From NCBI GenBank assembly GCA_035252155.1, contig DATFDL010000032.1:1-16464 (forward strand): DNA of 16,464 bases, in the 5' to 3' direction. Every line of letters begins with the position of its first letter. The stretch's first letter is position 1. Source of the DNA: JAICLL01 sp035252155. GTDB taxonomy: Bacteria > Planctomycetota > Planctomycetia > Pirellulales > JAICIG01. The translations under genes were made by a program, and so were the position numbers. This document shows positions 1 to 5,736 of the stretch, piece by piece. Under the pieces are notes generated by a model. It was not told where the DNA came from and searched no databases. It saw only the letters and a list, made by a program, of their open reading frames with translations.

Positions 1-450
1 GACGGCGTGCTGGTGTTCGACGGTAAAGGCCGCAGCGTGGCGACGGCCAGGGATTACGGCGATTACGAGCTGTGGGTCGATTGGAAGATCGAGCGCAACG
101 GCGACAGCGGCATCTATCTGCGCGGCGTGCCGCAGGTGCAGATCTGGGACCCTTCGAGCGACTCTGCCAAGGGCGTCGGGTCGGGCGGATTGTTCAACAA
201 TCAAAAAAATCCCAGCAAGCCGCTGACCGTGGCCGACAAGCCGATCGGCCAGTGGAACACCTTCAAGATCAAAATGGTCGGCGACAAGGTGACCGTCTAC
301 TTGAACGACGTGCTGGTGGTGGACAACGTGGTGCTCGAAAACTACTGGGAGCGCGACAAGCCGATCTACCCCACCGGGCAGATCGAGCTGCAAAATCACG
401 GCAACACGCTGTACTTCAAGAATATTTACTTGAAGGAGATCGCGAAGTAG
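1..450 (+). CDS. DUF1080 (3-keto-disaccharide hydrolase-type) protein, C-terminal part
   Basis: The reading frame is open from the first base and ends at TAG 448-450, so the 5' part lies outside the window; 149 codons are visible. The residues 'DYGDYELWVDWKIERNGDSG' followed by 'IYLRGVPQVQIWD', a glycine-rich 'GVGSGGLFNN' stretch, 'GQWNTFKIKMVGDKVTVYLN' and the closing 'GQIELQNHGNTLYFKNIYLK' are typical of the DUF1080 concanavalin-like beta-sandwich. That family is very abundant in Planctomycetota and is linked to hydrolysis of 3-keto-glycosides; such proteins are usually exported. The visible part covers most of the C-terminal two thirds of one domain. Family assignment is firm; substrate is unknown. 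It converges on the toxin gene 35 bases downstream. Confidence 0.9.
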   Translation, partial: DGVLVFDGKGRSVATARDYGDYELWVDWKIERNGDSGIYLRGVPQVQIWDPSSDSAKGVGSGGLFNNQKNPSKPLTVADKPIGQWNTFKIKMVGDKVTVYLNDVLVVDNVVLENYWERDKPIYPTGQIELQNHGNTLYFKNIYLKEIAK

Positions 451-485
451 GCGGTGAACCGCGAAGAGATGGTCGATCTGAACGC

Positions 486-773
486 TCACGCAAGCGGATC
501 GATATCTCGCGCCGAATGCAGCACACGCGCCACCTCGATTCCATCTGAGCGAGGACGGTAATAAATGACGTAAGCGCCGGCCACAAAGCTCCGAATATCA
601 GGAGCGAGTTCGGGGCGTCGTTCGCCCATTTCGGGCTGCGATGCAAGAAGACCAAGCCGCTGGTCCATTCGGTCCAGCCATCGCATCGCCGCGTCGAGGC
701 TGTCCCGCGCGATGTAATCGGCTAGCTCCACGAGGTCTTTTCGTGCCCTCGGAGTTTTGATGACGACCGACAT
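486..773 (-). CDS. parE: RelE/ParE-family toxin
   Basis: A 95-residue basic protein. The pattern 'TPRARKDLVELADYIARDS' near the N-terminus, 'LASQPEMGERRPEL' in the middle and 'RSFVAGAYVIYYRPRSDGIE' then 'VARVLHSARDI' at the C-terminus fit the RelE/ParE toxin superfamily. The ending 'YVIYYR..-I.V.RVLH..RD' is characteristic of ParE-like members, which generally poison DNA gyrase; RelE members instead cleave mRNA on the ribosome. The length is normal for the family. The ATG at 771-773 lies five bases after the stop of the antitoxin gene, the usual antitoxin-first order, so the two are almost certainly co-transcribed. Only a weak ribosome-binding site precedes it, consistent with translational coupling. 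The actual target cannot be told from sequence. Confidence 0.88.
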   Translation of the reverse strand: MSVVIKTPRARKDLVELADYIARDSLDAAMRWLDRMDQRLGLLASQPEMGERRPELAPDIRSFVAGAYVIYYRPRSDGIEVARVLHSARDIDPLA

Positions 774-778
774 TTCGG

Positions 779-1048
779 TTACCGCCGCGACGAAAAGCGC
801 CCGCGAACTTCTTGCTTAATCTCCTCCATGTCAAGCGGGCTTCCCTCGCCTCGATCAAGCTCATCGAGCCCTACACGCACGTCGGCACGAAGCCTTTCCA
901 GTCGGATCGCTCGTACTTGATCTCGTTCGCGTAACAACGTCAGTGCCGCGCAAACAACCTCGCCCGTAGTCGAATAATCACCACGGTCGATTTGATTTTG
1001 AACGAATTGCTGGAGGTCGGGCGGCAGCGAAAAACTAGACGCGGGCAT
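779..1048 (-). CDS. parD: ParD-type antitoxin (ribbon-helix-helix)
   Basis: An 89-residue protein. The N-terminus 'FSLPPDLQQFVQNQIDRGDY' followed by 'STTGEVVCAALTLLRERDQ' matches ParD/CopG antitoxins: a short beta-strand, then two helices of a DNA-binding ribbon-helix-helix, with the typical 'G.Y.s.sEVv..aL..L' signature. The C-terminal half is charged ('ELDRGEGSPLDMEEIKQEVR'), as expected for the toxin-neutralising tail. It lies directly upstream of the toxin gene and should bind both the toxin and its own operator; a palindrome and a promoter are present upstream (1076-1120). The start ATG is at 1046-1048. Family assignment is strong. Confidence 0.9.
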   Translation of the reverse strand: MPASSFSLPPDLQQFVQNQIDRGDYSTTGEVVCAALTLLRERDQVRAIRLERLRADVRVGLDELDRGEGSPLDMEEIKQEVRGRFSSRR

Positions 1049-1075
1049 GTGCGGGAGCTCTCGTAAAGGTCAATG

Positions 1076-1091
1076 TAACGGGCACCCGTTA
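1076..1091. promoter_or_regulatory. Palindromic operator candidate for the parDE pair
   Basis: Two perfect 7-base arms, TAACGGG and CCCGTTA, are separated by CA. The palindrome lies between the predicted -10 box and the parD start, over the expected transcription start. Ribbon-helix-helix antitoxins normally autorepress by binding such palindromes; the binding itself is inferred. Confidence 0.5.
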
Positions 1092-1120
1092 TTGTACACG
1101 CCGCAGGAATTCCCTGACAG
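1091..1120 (-). promoter_or_regulatory. Predicted promoter of the parDE operon
   Basis: Read on the minus strand: CTGTCA (1120-1115), an 18-base spacer, then TACAAT (1096-1091). This matches the sigma70 consensus at 4/6 and 5/6 positions. It gives a leader of roughly 35 bases before parD and overlaps the palindrome at 1076-1091. It would let the toxin-antitoxin pair be expressed independently of the LRR gene upstream. Confidence 0.45.
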
Positions 1121-1134
1121 CACCTGTGGCCCGA

Positions 1135-2064
1135 TCATGGCGGAGGCGACGTCGACACCTTGCACATGGGCAGTGCCGCGGTCAGCCGCCGGAGGCCCTC
1201 ATCGCTCACTTGGGTATCGAATAATTCGAGCCGCTTCAGCCAGCGTAGCTCCGCGAAGGAAGCCACGCCGGCGTCGGTGACCGGCGCCTGGGTGATCGCC
1301 AGGCGTTGGAGCGTATCGAGCCTCGCCACTTGCGCGGCTCCCGCGTCGGTGATGTTCAGGTCGAGTAAAAACAATCGCTGCAATTTCGGCAGCTCGATGA
1401 TGGGCTCCAACGCGCCATCGCCGATCGGCATCGAGGCAAGCCACAACATCTCCAACTCGTCGAGATTGCGAAGACTCGCCAGCCCCGCGTCGGTTATCCG
1501 CGCCTGAGTGATGACCAGAGTTCGGAGCTGGCGAAGCCTGCTGATGGGTTCCAGCGCGGCATCCGTAATGCCCGGACCACTGAGATCGAGCGTCCGCAGA
1601 TCGGGGCAATGGCTGACGAGATATTCAACCGATTTGTTGGTTACGCGCGTCTCTCCCAGATACGCAGACCGCAAATTGCGTAGGTGGTTGAGCGAGACGA
1701 TGCCGGCATCAGAAATGGGCGTATAAGCCAGATTGAGCTGTTCGATTGCCGGCAGATCGTTAAGACACGCAAGCCATTCGTCGCTGATCTTGGTGCGGTT
1801 CAGATCAACATCGACTACGTTGCCGAAGTAAATGTCACCCAGCAACTTACGCAGCCAGCGTGGCGCATTGGGTTCAGCCTCGCGCGAAAAGCCAGTCGTG
1901 GCGTTGATTTGGTAATCGTAGTAAACAGTACCACCCGCAGCCAAAACCGCATCAACGGCTTCTCGCTTCCGCCGGACCGCGTTGATCTCGATACCGAGCC
2001 AGACGGCAATGATCGTCAATGCGACCAGCAGCGTTCTCAGGCTGAATTGGAGTCGTCGGGGCAT
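1135..2064 (-). CDS. Membrane-anchored leucine-rich-repeat protein
   Basis: A 309-residue protein. Residues 1-27 hold a short basic start and a single hydrophobic segment ('FSLRTLLVALTIIAVWLGIE'), an N-terminal arrangement seen repeatedly in planctomycete proteins, then a basic stretch 'RRKR'. From about residue 84 to 300 there are roughly eight to nine leucine-rich repeats of about 24 residues with the pattern 'L..L.L..T.ITDAGL..L..L'. The protein is probably anchored in the membrane with the repeats outside the cytoplasm, acting in protein binding; no partner is indicated. The frame stays open upstream to 2226, but that part runs through repeat DNA. The start at 2064 is chosen because the hydrophobic segment begins there and a TATAAT box sits six bases upstream. 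Confidence 0.82.
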   Translation of the reverse strand: MPRRLQFSLRTLLVALTIIAVWLGIEINAVRRKREAVDAVLAAGGTVYYDYQINATTGFSREAEPNAPRWLRKLLGDIYFGNVVDVDLNRTKISDEWLACLNDLPAIEQLNLAYTPISDAGIVSLNHLRNLRSAYLGETRVTNKSVEYLVSHCPDLRTLDLSGPGITDAALEPISRLRQLRTLVITQARITDAGLASLRNLDELEMLWLASMPIGDGALEPIIELPKLQRLFLLDLNITDAGAAQVARLDTLQRLAITQAPVTDAGVASFAELRWLKRLELFDTQVSDEGLRRLTAALPMCKVSTSPPP

Positions 2065-2070
2065 GGCCGC

Positions 2071-2076
2071 ATTATA
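2071..2076 (-). promoter_or_regulatory. TATAAT -10 box of the LRR gene, implying a leaderless transcript
   Basis: A perfect TATAAT on the minus strand is followed by only six bases (GCGGCC) and then the ATG. Transcription would start about at the A of the start codon. No convincing -35 box is seen at 16-18 bases upstream, so the assignment rests on the -10 box alone. Confidence 0.4.
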
Positions 2077-2085
2077 CCGCGACCG

Positions 2086-2102
2086 CCGGCCACAAGGGCC
2101 GG
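2086..2102. repeat. Short GC-rich hairpin upstream of the LRR gene
   Basis: CCGGCC and GGCCGG arms (6 bp, perfect) surround a five-base loop. The following bases contain GCCGGGGCTAC (2098-2108), an 11-mer also found at the right end of the 78-bp palindrome at 3990-4067, so this may be a degenerate relative of that repeat family. Confidence 0.4.
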
Positions 2103-2110
2103 GGCTACCG

Positions 2111-2162
2111 CCCGTTCGCCTTGTCGCCCTCTCGCCTTGTCGCGCCCTCGCGCCCTCGTCAT
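2111..2162 (-). repeat. Degenerate GCGA-type low-complexity repeat, copy 1
   Basis: The stretch is built from repeated TCGCC/TTGTCGC/CCTCGC words. Read on the minus strand it gives GGCGAGAGGGCGACAAGGCG, closely similar to the plus-strand run at 9911-9990 (GGCGAGAGGGGGCGACACAG). It separates the LRR gene from the rpsB promoter and has no coding potential that can be supported. Confidence 0.55.
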
Positions 2163-2214
2163 CACAGAGAAAGCAACGCAACCACCCCACTACGCCGTCG
2201 CCCCGCCAGGCCAA

Positions 2215-2243
2215 TTGACCCGCCACCCTAAACCCGCTATCAT
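2215..2243 (+). promoter_or_regulatory. Predicted sigma70-type promoter of rpsB
   Basis: TTGACC (2215-2220), a 17-base spacer and TATCAT (2238-2243): five of six consensus bases in each box at the optimal spacing. The transcript would have a leader of about 27 bases that contains the rpsB ribosome-binding site AAGGAG at 2266-2271. The leader is too short to hold a large S2-binding autoregulatory structure. Confidence 0.65.
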
Positions 2244-2276
2244 CAACGACTTTCCGCCTTTACACAAGGAGTTCGC

Positions 2277-3035
2277 GTGGCAACGGTCCTGGTCAAGCAA
2301 CTTATCGAAGCCGGCGTGCATTTCGGGCATCGCGCCAGCCGGTGGAACCCCAAAATGCGGCCCTATATCTATGGCCGCCGCAACCTGATTCACATCATCG
2401 ACGTGCGCGAGACGGTGCGCGGCCTCATCCGTGCCCGAAAGTACCTCACGCAAGTCGCCGCCGGCGGCAGCCTGATTCTGTTTGTCGGCACCAAGCGACA
2501 GGCCAGCGAGACCATGGAACGCGAATCGACCCGTTGCGGCATGCCCTACGTCAGCGATCGCTGGCTCGGCGGCACGCTCACCAATTTCCGCACCATCCGC
2601 AGCCGATTGGTCCGGCTGGAAGAGTTGGAGCGGCTGCGGTCGGGCGAAGAGCTGCAAAGCTATTCCAAAAAAATGCAGTCGGCTCTGAACCGCGAATATC
2701 GCAAGATGTTCCGCAATCTCAACGGCATGCGCACCATGAACCGGCTGCCCGAATGCCTGGTGGTGATCGACCCGCGCAAGGAACACAACGCGGTGTTCGA
2801 GGCCCGCAAGCTGGGAATCACCACGGTGGCCCTGATCGACACCGACTGTGATCCCGACCTGGTCGATCTGCCGATTCCCGGCAACGACGACAGCATCCGC
2901 TCGATCGAGCTAGTGATGCACCAGTTGGCCGACGCGGTGCTGGAAGGCAAGGCGAACGCGGCGGCCAACGTGGGCGCGACGCCCGAAGGCGCGGCGGGGG
3001 CCTATGTGATGGAATCGCCGGAAGATAAGGAATAG
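2277..3035 (+). CDS. rpsB: 30S ribosomal protein S2
   Basis: A 252-residue protein of normal S2 length. The diagnostic blocks are present in order: 'LIEAGVHFGHRASRWNPKM' (9-27), 'IIDVRET' (40-46), 'LFVGTKRQA' (68-76), 'RWLGGTLTNF' (95-104), the helical hairpin around 115-150, 'LPECLVVIDPRKEHNAV' (157-173) and 'DTDCDPDLVDLPIPGNDD' (188-205). S2 is a late-assembling protein of the small ribosomal subunit near the mRNA exit region. The start is GTG at 2277 with AAGGAG five bases before it. The last ~25 residues (alanine-rich, then acidic) are a variable tail. tsf follows after three bases, the conserved rpsB-tsf operon. Confidence 0.97.
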   Translation: MATVLVKQLIEAGVHFGHRASRWNPKMRPYIYGRRNLIHIIDVRETVRGLIRARKYLTQVAAGGSLILFVGTKRQASETMERESTRCGMPYVSDRWLGGTLTNFRTIRSRLVRLEELERLRSGEELQSYSKKMQSALNREYRKMFRNLNGMRTMNRLPECLVVIDPRKEHNAVFEARKLGITTVALIDTDCDPDLVDLPIPGNDDSIRSIELVMHQLADAVLEGKANAAANVGATPEGAAGAYVMESPEDKE

Positions 3036-3038
3036 ATT

Positions 3039-3869
3039 ATGCCAGACATAACCGCCAGCATGGTAAAGACCCTGCGCGAGCGCACGGGTTTGCCCATGAT
3101 GGACTGCAAAAAGGCCCTGCAAGAAACCGGCGGCGACGAACAAAAGGCCGTCGACTGGCTGCGCGAGCAGGGCATCAAGACCAAAGAGACTCGCATCGGT
3201 CGCGAGACCTCGGCCGGACGGATCGCCGTCTACACCGACTTTGCCAAGGGCGTCGGCGCGATGATCGAGCTGAAGTGCGAAAGCGCGCCGGTGGCCGGCG
3301 GCAAAGATTTTATCCAGTTCGCCGGCGACGTGGCGAAGCAACTCGCCACCGGGCCGGGCGCCAAGACCGCCGAAGAACTGCTCAAGCAGCCCGCGCCGGG
3401 CAAGGCGGGCCAAACGCTCGCGCAGGTGCTGGACGACATGTACAACCGCATCCGCGAAGTGTTTACGCTGGGGCGGGTGGCGCGCATCGACGGGCCGTGT
3501 GGGGCGTATGCCCATCATGACGGCTCGGCCGGTGCATTGGTCGAAGTCAAAGGCGGCAACGCCGAGGCGGCCAAAGACATCGCCATGCACGTGGTGGCTT
3601 TCAAGCCGGCGGCCGTTTCGAAAGAAGACCTCGATCCGGCGGCGGTGGAGAAGGAGCGCGAGATCCTCACCAAGGCCGCCCGTAGCGAAGGCAAGCCGGA
3701 GAACATCATCGCCAAGATGATCGAAGGCCGGCTGAAAAACTTTTTTGCCGAGCGGGTGCTGCTGGAGCAGCCGTTTGTGAAAGACGACAAGCAGACGGTG
3801 GCCAAGGTGGCCTCGGCGGCCAAAATGCAGGTGGTGCGCTTCGTGCGGTGGGAGCTGGGCAAAGAGTAA
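3039..3869 (+). CDS. tsf: Elongation factor Ts
   Basis: A 276-residue EF-Ts, the nucleotide exchange factor that releases GDP from EF-Tu. The N-terminal UBA-like domain is clear: 'VKTLRERTGLPMMDCKKALQ' with 'GGDEQKAVDWLREQGI'. The core follows ('SAGRIAVYTDF'; 'GALVEVKGGNAEAAKDIAMH'), as does the C-terminal 'KIIE'-type block ('AKMIEGRLKNFFAERVLLEQ', 'PFVKDDKQTVA'), ending 'VVRFVRWELG'. Oddly, the segment that in E. coli reads 'CQTDFVA' is 'CESAPVAGG' here (residues 80-88), so the TDF residues that insert into EF-Tu are replaced. ATG at 3039 lies three bases after rpsB, with AAGGAA upstream. Identity is certain; only the details of the exchange mechanism are in question. Confidence 0.97.
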   Translation: MPDITASMVKTLRERTGLPMMDCKKALQETGGDEQKAVDWLREQGIKTKETRIGRETSAGRIAVYTDFAKGVGAMIELKCESAPVAGGKDFIQFAGDVAKQLATGPGAKTAEELLKQPAPGKAGQTLAQVLDDMYNRIREVFTLGRVARIDGPCGAYAHHDGSAGALVEVKGGNAEAAKDIAMHVVAFKPAAVSKEDLDPAAVEKEREILTKAARSEGKPENIIAKMIEGRLKNFFAERVLLEQPFVKDDKQTVAKVASAAKMQVVRFVRWELGKE

Positions 3870-3872
3870 ACG

Positions 3873-3897
3873 AGGGGTCAGGATTCAGGGGTCAGGG
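3873..3897 (+). repeat. G-rich 25-bp repeat, copy 1
   Basis: The word AGGGGTCAGG occurs twice (3873 and 3887) with four bases between, ending in CAGGG. It matches 23 of 25 bases of the element at 5528-5552, in the same orientation. Each copy begins within a few bases of a stop codon (tsf here, frr there). Confidence 0.7.
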
Positions 3898-3989
3898 CAC
3901 GAGTTGAATCGTCCTGGATCCGCACGGCGTCTCTAGGGACCGGACTCCGTGCCGTTCCGTGTTGGGCGAACCGAGGTTGCGCCGCCCCG

Positions 3990-4067
3990 GTAGCTCCGAC
4001 ACTCCGTGGCGGAGATAGTAGGCCACCAAGGGCGACCGGCATTCCCGTCACGGAGTGCCGGGGCTAC
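3990..4067 (+). repeat. 78-bp palindromic element, copy 1 (REPIN-like)
   Basis: The left arm starts GTAGCTCCGACACTCCGTG and the right arm ends CACGGAGTGCCGGGGCTAC. The arms (26 and 27 bases) pair into a long hairpin with a few wobbles and mismatches, around a 25-base middle. Copy 2 at 5597-5674 is the reverse complement: the arms agree at 52 of 53 positions, but the middle at only 12 of 25. Conserved arms around a variable loop resemble REP/REPIN-type dispersed elements. It occupies the 289-base tsf-pyrH spacer, in which no gene can be supported. Confidence 0.8.
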
Positions 4068-4158
4068 TTTACTCGTCCCACCCAACGGCCGATTGCTCAA
4101 CTGCGACCGCATGTAAAACCGGACCGGATTAACCGCCAAGCATCGACGATACTCATCT

Positions 4159-4920
4159 ATGCCCCTCTCCGCCACGAACGCCCCTCATCGCCGTGTCGTC
4201 CTCAAGCTCTCGGGCGAAAGCTTCAGCCGTGCGGGCGAACGCGGCATCAGCATGGAAGAGGTGGTGCACATCGCCCGGCAGACTTCGCAGGCTGCCAAGC
4301 GCGGCGTGCAAATCGCCATTGTGATCGGCGGCGGCAACATCTTACGCGGGGCGCAGTTCACCTCGGCCAGCTCCAGCATTCAGGAAGCGACCGCCCACTA
4401 CATGGGCATGCTGGCCACGGTGATCAACGGCCTGGCCCTGCAAGACGCCCTGGAATCACTAGGCTGCGAAACACGGCTTTCGACCGCCATTCGCATGGAC
4501 GGCGTGGCCGAGCCCTACATCCGGCGCCGTGCCCGCCGCCATCTGGAGAAAGGGCGGATTGTCATTCTGGCCTGCGGCACGGGCAGCCCCTTTGTCACCA
4601 CCGATACCGCCGCCGCGCAGCGGGCCTTGGAACTTGAGGCCGACGTGCTGCTCAAGGCCACCCGCGTCGATGGCGTCTACAGCGACGACCCGGAAAAAAA
4701 TCCACACGCCGTACTCTATAGTGAACTGACCTATTCGCAGGTCCGCGAACAAAACCTGCGGGTGATGGATCCCACCGCCATCGCTCAGTGCATGGAACAC
4801 AACATGCCGATTCTGGTGTTCAACTTCAAAAAAGAAGGCAACATCGTGCGGGCGGTGGCCGGTGAAAAAGTGGGCACCCGGATCGGCAGTGAGGCTTTGG
4901 AAAGCAGCCGTAGAGAATAA
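4159..4920 (+). CDS. pyrH: Uridylate (UMP) kinase
   Basis: A 253-residue bacterial UMP kinase of the amino-acid-kinase fold, making UDP from UMP and ATP in pyrimidine nucleotide synthesis. Visible motifs: 'VVLKLSGESF' (13-22), 'VIGGGNILRG' (55-64), 'YMGMLATVINGLALQDALE' (81-99), 'GTGSPFVTTDTAAAQRALEL' (140-159), 'ADVLLKATRVDGVYSDDPEK' (161-180) and 'VMDPTAIAQC' (202-211). Length and motif order are normal. The start at ATG 4159 has no clear ribosome-binding site in front; the roughly nine residues before 'RRVVLKLSGE' are a plausible extension and no better start lies close by. It sits between tsf and frr, the common bacterial gene order, but is separated from tsf by a repeat-bearing spacer, so it may have its own promoter. 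Confidence 0.96.
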   Translation: MPLSATNAPHRRVVLKLSGESFSRAGERGISMEEVVHIARQTSQAAKRGVQIAIVIGGGNILRGAQFTSASSSIQEATAHYMGMLATVINGLALQDALESLGCETRLSTAIRMDGVAEPYIRRRARRHLEKGRIVILACGTGSPFVTTDTAAAQRALELEADVLLKATRVDGVYSDDPEKNPHAVLYSELTYSQVREQNLRVMDPTAIAQCMEHNMPILVFNFKKEGNIVRAVAGEKVGTRIGSEALESSRRE

Positions 4921-4963
4921 GTTTGGAGGATGGCCTTCCAGGCCGTCGCGCGTGAGGTCTGAT

Positions 4964-5524
4964 ATGAGCTCCGAAGAAATCCTGCTCGACGTCGAAGAAC
5001 GAATGGAAAAAGCGGTCGACGTGCTCAAGCACGCCTTGGCCGGCATTCGCACGGGCAGGGCCAACCCCGGCTTGGTCGATTCGCTGCGAGTCGAGGCGTA
5101 TGGCTCGCCCACCCCGCTCAGACAGTTGGCATCGGTCGGCGCCCCCGAGCCGACGCAAATTGTCATTCGCCCCTTCGACCCTGGCACGCTCAAGGACATC
5201 GAAAAGGCGATTTTGGCCAGCGGCCTGGGGTTGACGCCGATGAATGATGGCAAGCTGATTCGGCTGAACGTGCCCGCCCTCTCGACCGAAACGCGCCGCA
5301 AGCTGGTCGGCCGCATTAAAGAGCTGACCGAAGAGGCCAAGGTCTCCATTCGCAACGTCCGCCGCGATGGCAATAAGCTGGCCGATCAAGAGCAGAAAGA
5401 CAAGACGCTTTCGGAAGACGACCGCGACAAGCTCAAGGACGAGATTCAAGAGATGACCAAGAAGTACGAGAACCGCGCCGGCGACCTGGCCAAGGCGAAG
5501 GAAGAAGAGGTCATGGAAGATTGA
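4964..5524 (+). CDS. frr: Ribosome recycling factor
   Basis: A 186-residue RRF, within one or two residues of the usual length. RRF works with EF-G to split the post-termination ribosome. Signature blocks are 'RMEKAVDVLKHALAGIRTGR' (13-32), 'RANPGLVDSLRVEAYGSPTP' (32-51), 'QLASVGAPEPTQIVIRPFD' (54-72), 'LNVPALSTETRRKLV' (101-115), 'SIRNVRRDGNK' (128-138) and the long C-terminal helix to 'AKAKEEEVMED'. The frame is open further upstream to 4862, overlapping pyrH, but family length and GAGGT (4954-4958) five bases before the ATG fix the start at 4964. It lies 43 bases after pyrH and is probably in the same transcript. Confidence 0.96.
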   Translation: MSSEEILLDVEERMEKAVDVLKHALAGIRTGRANPGLVDSLRVEAYGSPTPLRQLASVGAPEPTQIVIRPFDPGTLKDIEKAILASGLGLTPMNDGKLIRLNVPALSTETRRKLVGRIKELTEEAKVSIRNVRRDGNKLADQEQKDKTLSEDDRDKLKDEIQEMTKKYENRAGDLAKAKEEEVMED

Positions 5525-5527
5525 GGC

Positions 5528-5552
5528 AGGGGTCGGGATTCAGGGGTCGGGG
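5528..5552 (+). repeat. G-rich 25-bp repeat, copy 2, with G-quadruplex pattern
   Basis: It differs from the 3873-3897 copy at two positions, both A to G. The changes create four runs of three or more G (5529-5532, 5535-5537, 5543-5546, 5549-5553) with loops of 2, 5 and 2 bases, a canonical G-quadruplex pattern. It starts three bases after the frr stop codon. Confidence 0.7.
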
Positions 5553-5571
5553 GCCAGCGAGCGAACACGTA

Positions 5572-5593
5572 GCGTAAGCGGCCTCGCTTGCGC
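5572..5593 (+). terminator. Hairpin downstream of frr, possible terminator
   Basis: GCGTAAGCG pairs with CGCTTGCGC (nine base pairs including one U-G) around the loop GCCT. There is no T-run after it, only AAAG, so it is not a textbook intrinsic terminator. It could equally be another dispersed repeat; the spacer is full of them. Confidence 0.35.
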
Positions 5594-5596
5594 AAA

Positions 5597-5674
5597 GTAG
5601 TCCCGGCACTCCGTGACGGGAATTGCCATCGCCGAAGGCGTCCGCCACTCTCCGCCACGGAGTGTCGGAGCTAC
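5597..5674 (-). repeat. 78-bp palindromic element, copy 2, inverted
   Basis: This is the reverse complement of the element at 3990-4067: same total length, arms agreeing at 52 of 53 positions, middle 25 bases largely different (12 of 25). The two copies flank pyrH-frr as an inverted pair about 1.5 kb apart. Confidence 0.8.
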
Positions 5675-5682
5675 TATTGCCA

Positions 5683-5712
5683 GTGGCTGGGGCAGAGCCT
5701 TGGCGATGCCCC
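5683..5712 (+). repeat. 30-bp hairpin repeat, copy 1
   Basis: It starts GTGGCTGGGGCAGAGCC and ends GCGATGCCCC; 29 of 30 bases match the reverse complement of 7576-7605. GCTGGGGCA (5686-5694) and TGCCCCAGC (5707-5715) form a perfect nine-pair stem with a 12-base loop. It begins eight bases after the 78-bp palindrome and 25 bases before the downstream start codon, so it would lie in that gene's leader. Confidence 0.75.
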
Positions 5713-5736
5713 AGCGGCGTTACGAATCGCTTTGCC

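Noticed and set aside
451..462. Small palindrome GCGGT-GA-ACCGC after the DUF1080 gene
   Set aside because: Five-base arms with a two-base loop are expected by chance in GC-rich DNA and no T-run follows.
2065..2226. Upstream extension of the LRR protein by 54 residues
   Set aside because: It runs through the GCGA repeat and hairpin, and would place the membrane segment unusually far from the N-terminus; the TATAAT box at 2071-2076 also lies inside it.
4093..4119. Possible pyrH promoter TTGCTC-15-TAAAAC
   Set aside because: Spacer is short and both boxes are weak; listing it would be guesswork.
5623..5736. Upstream extension of the GDPD gene
   Set aside because: The added 38 residues are translations of the 78-bp and 30-bp repeats; the family's normal start fits ATG 5737.
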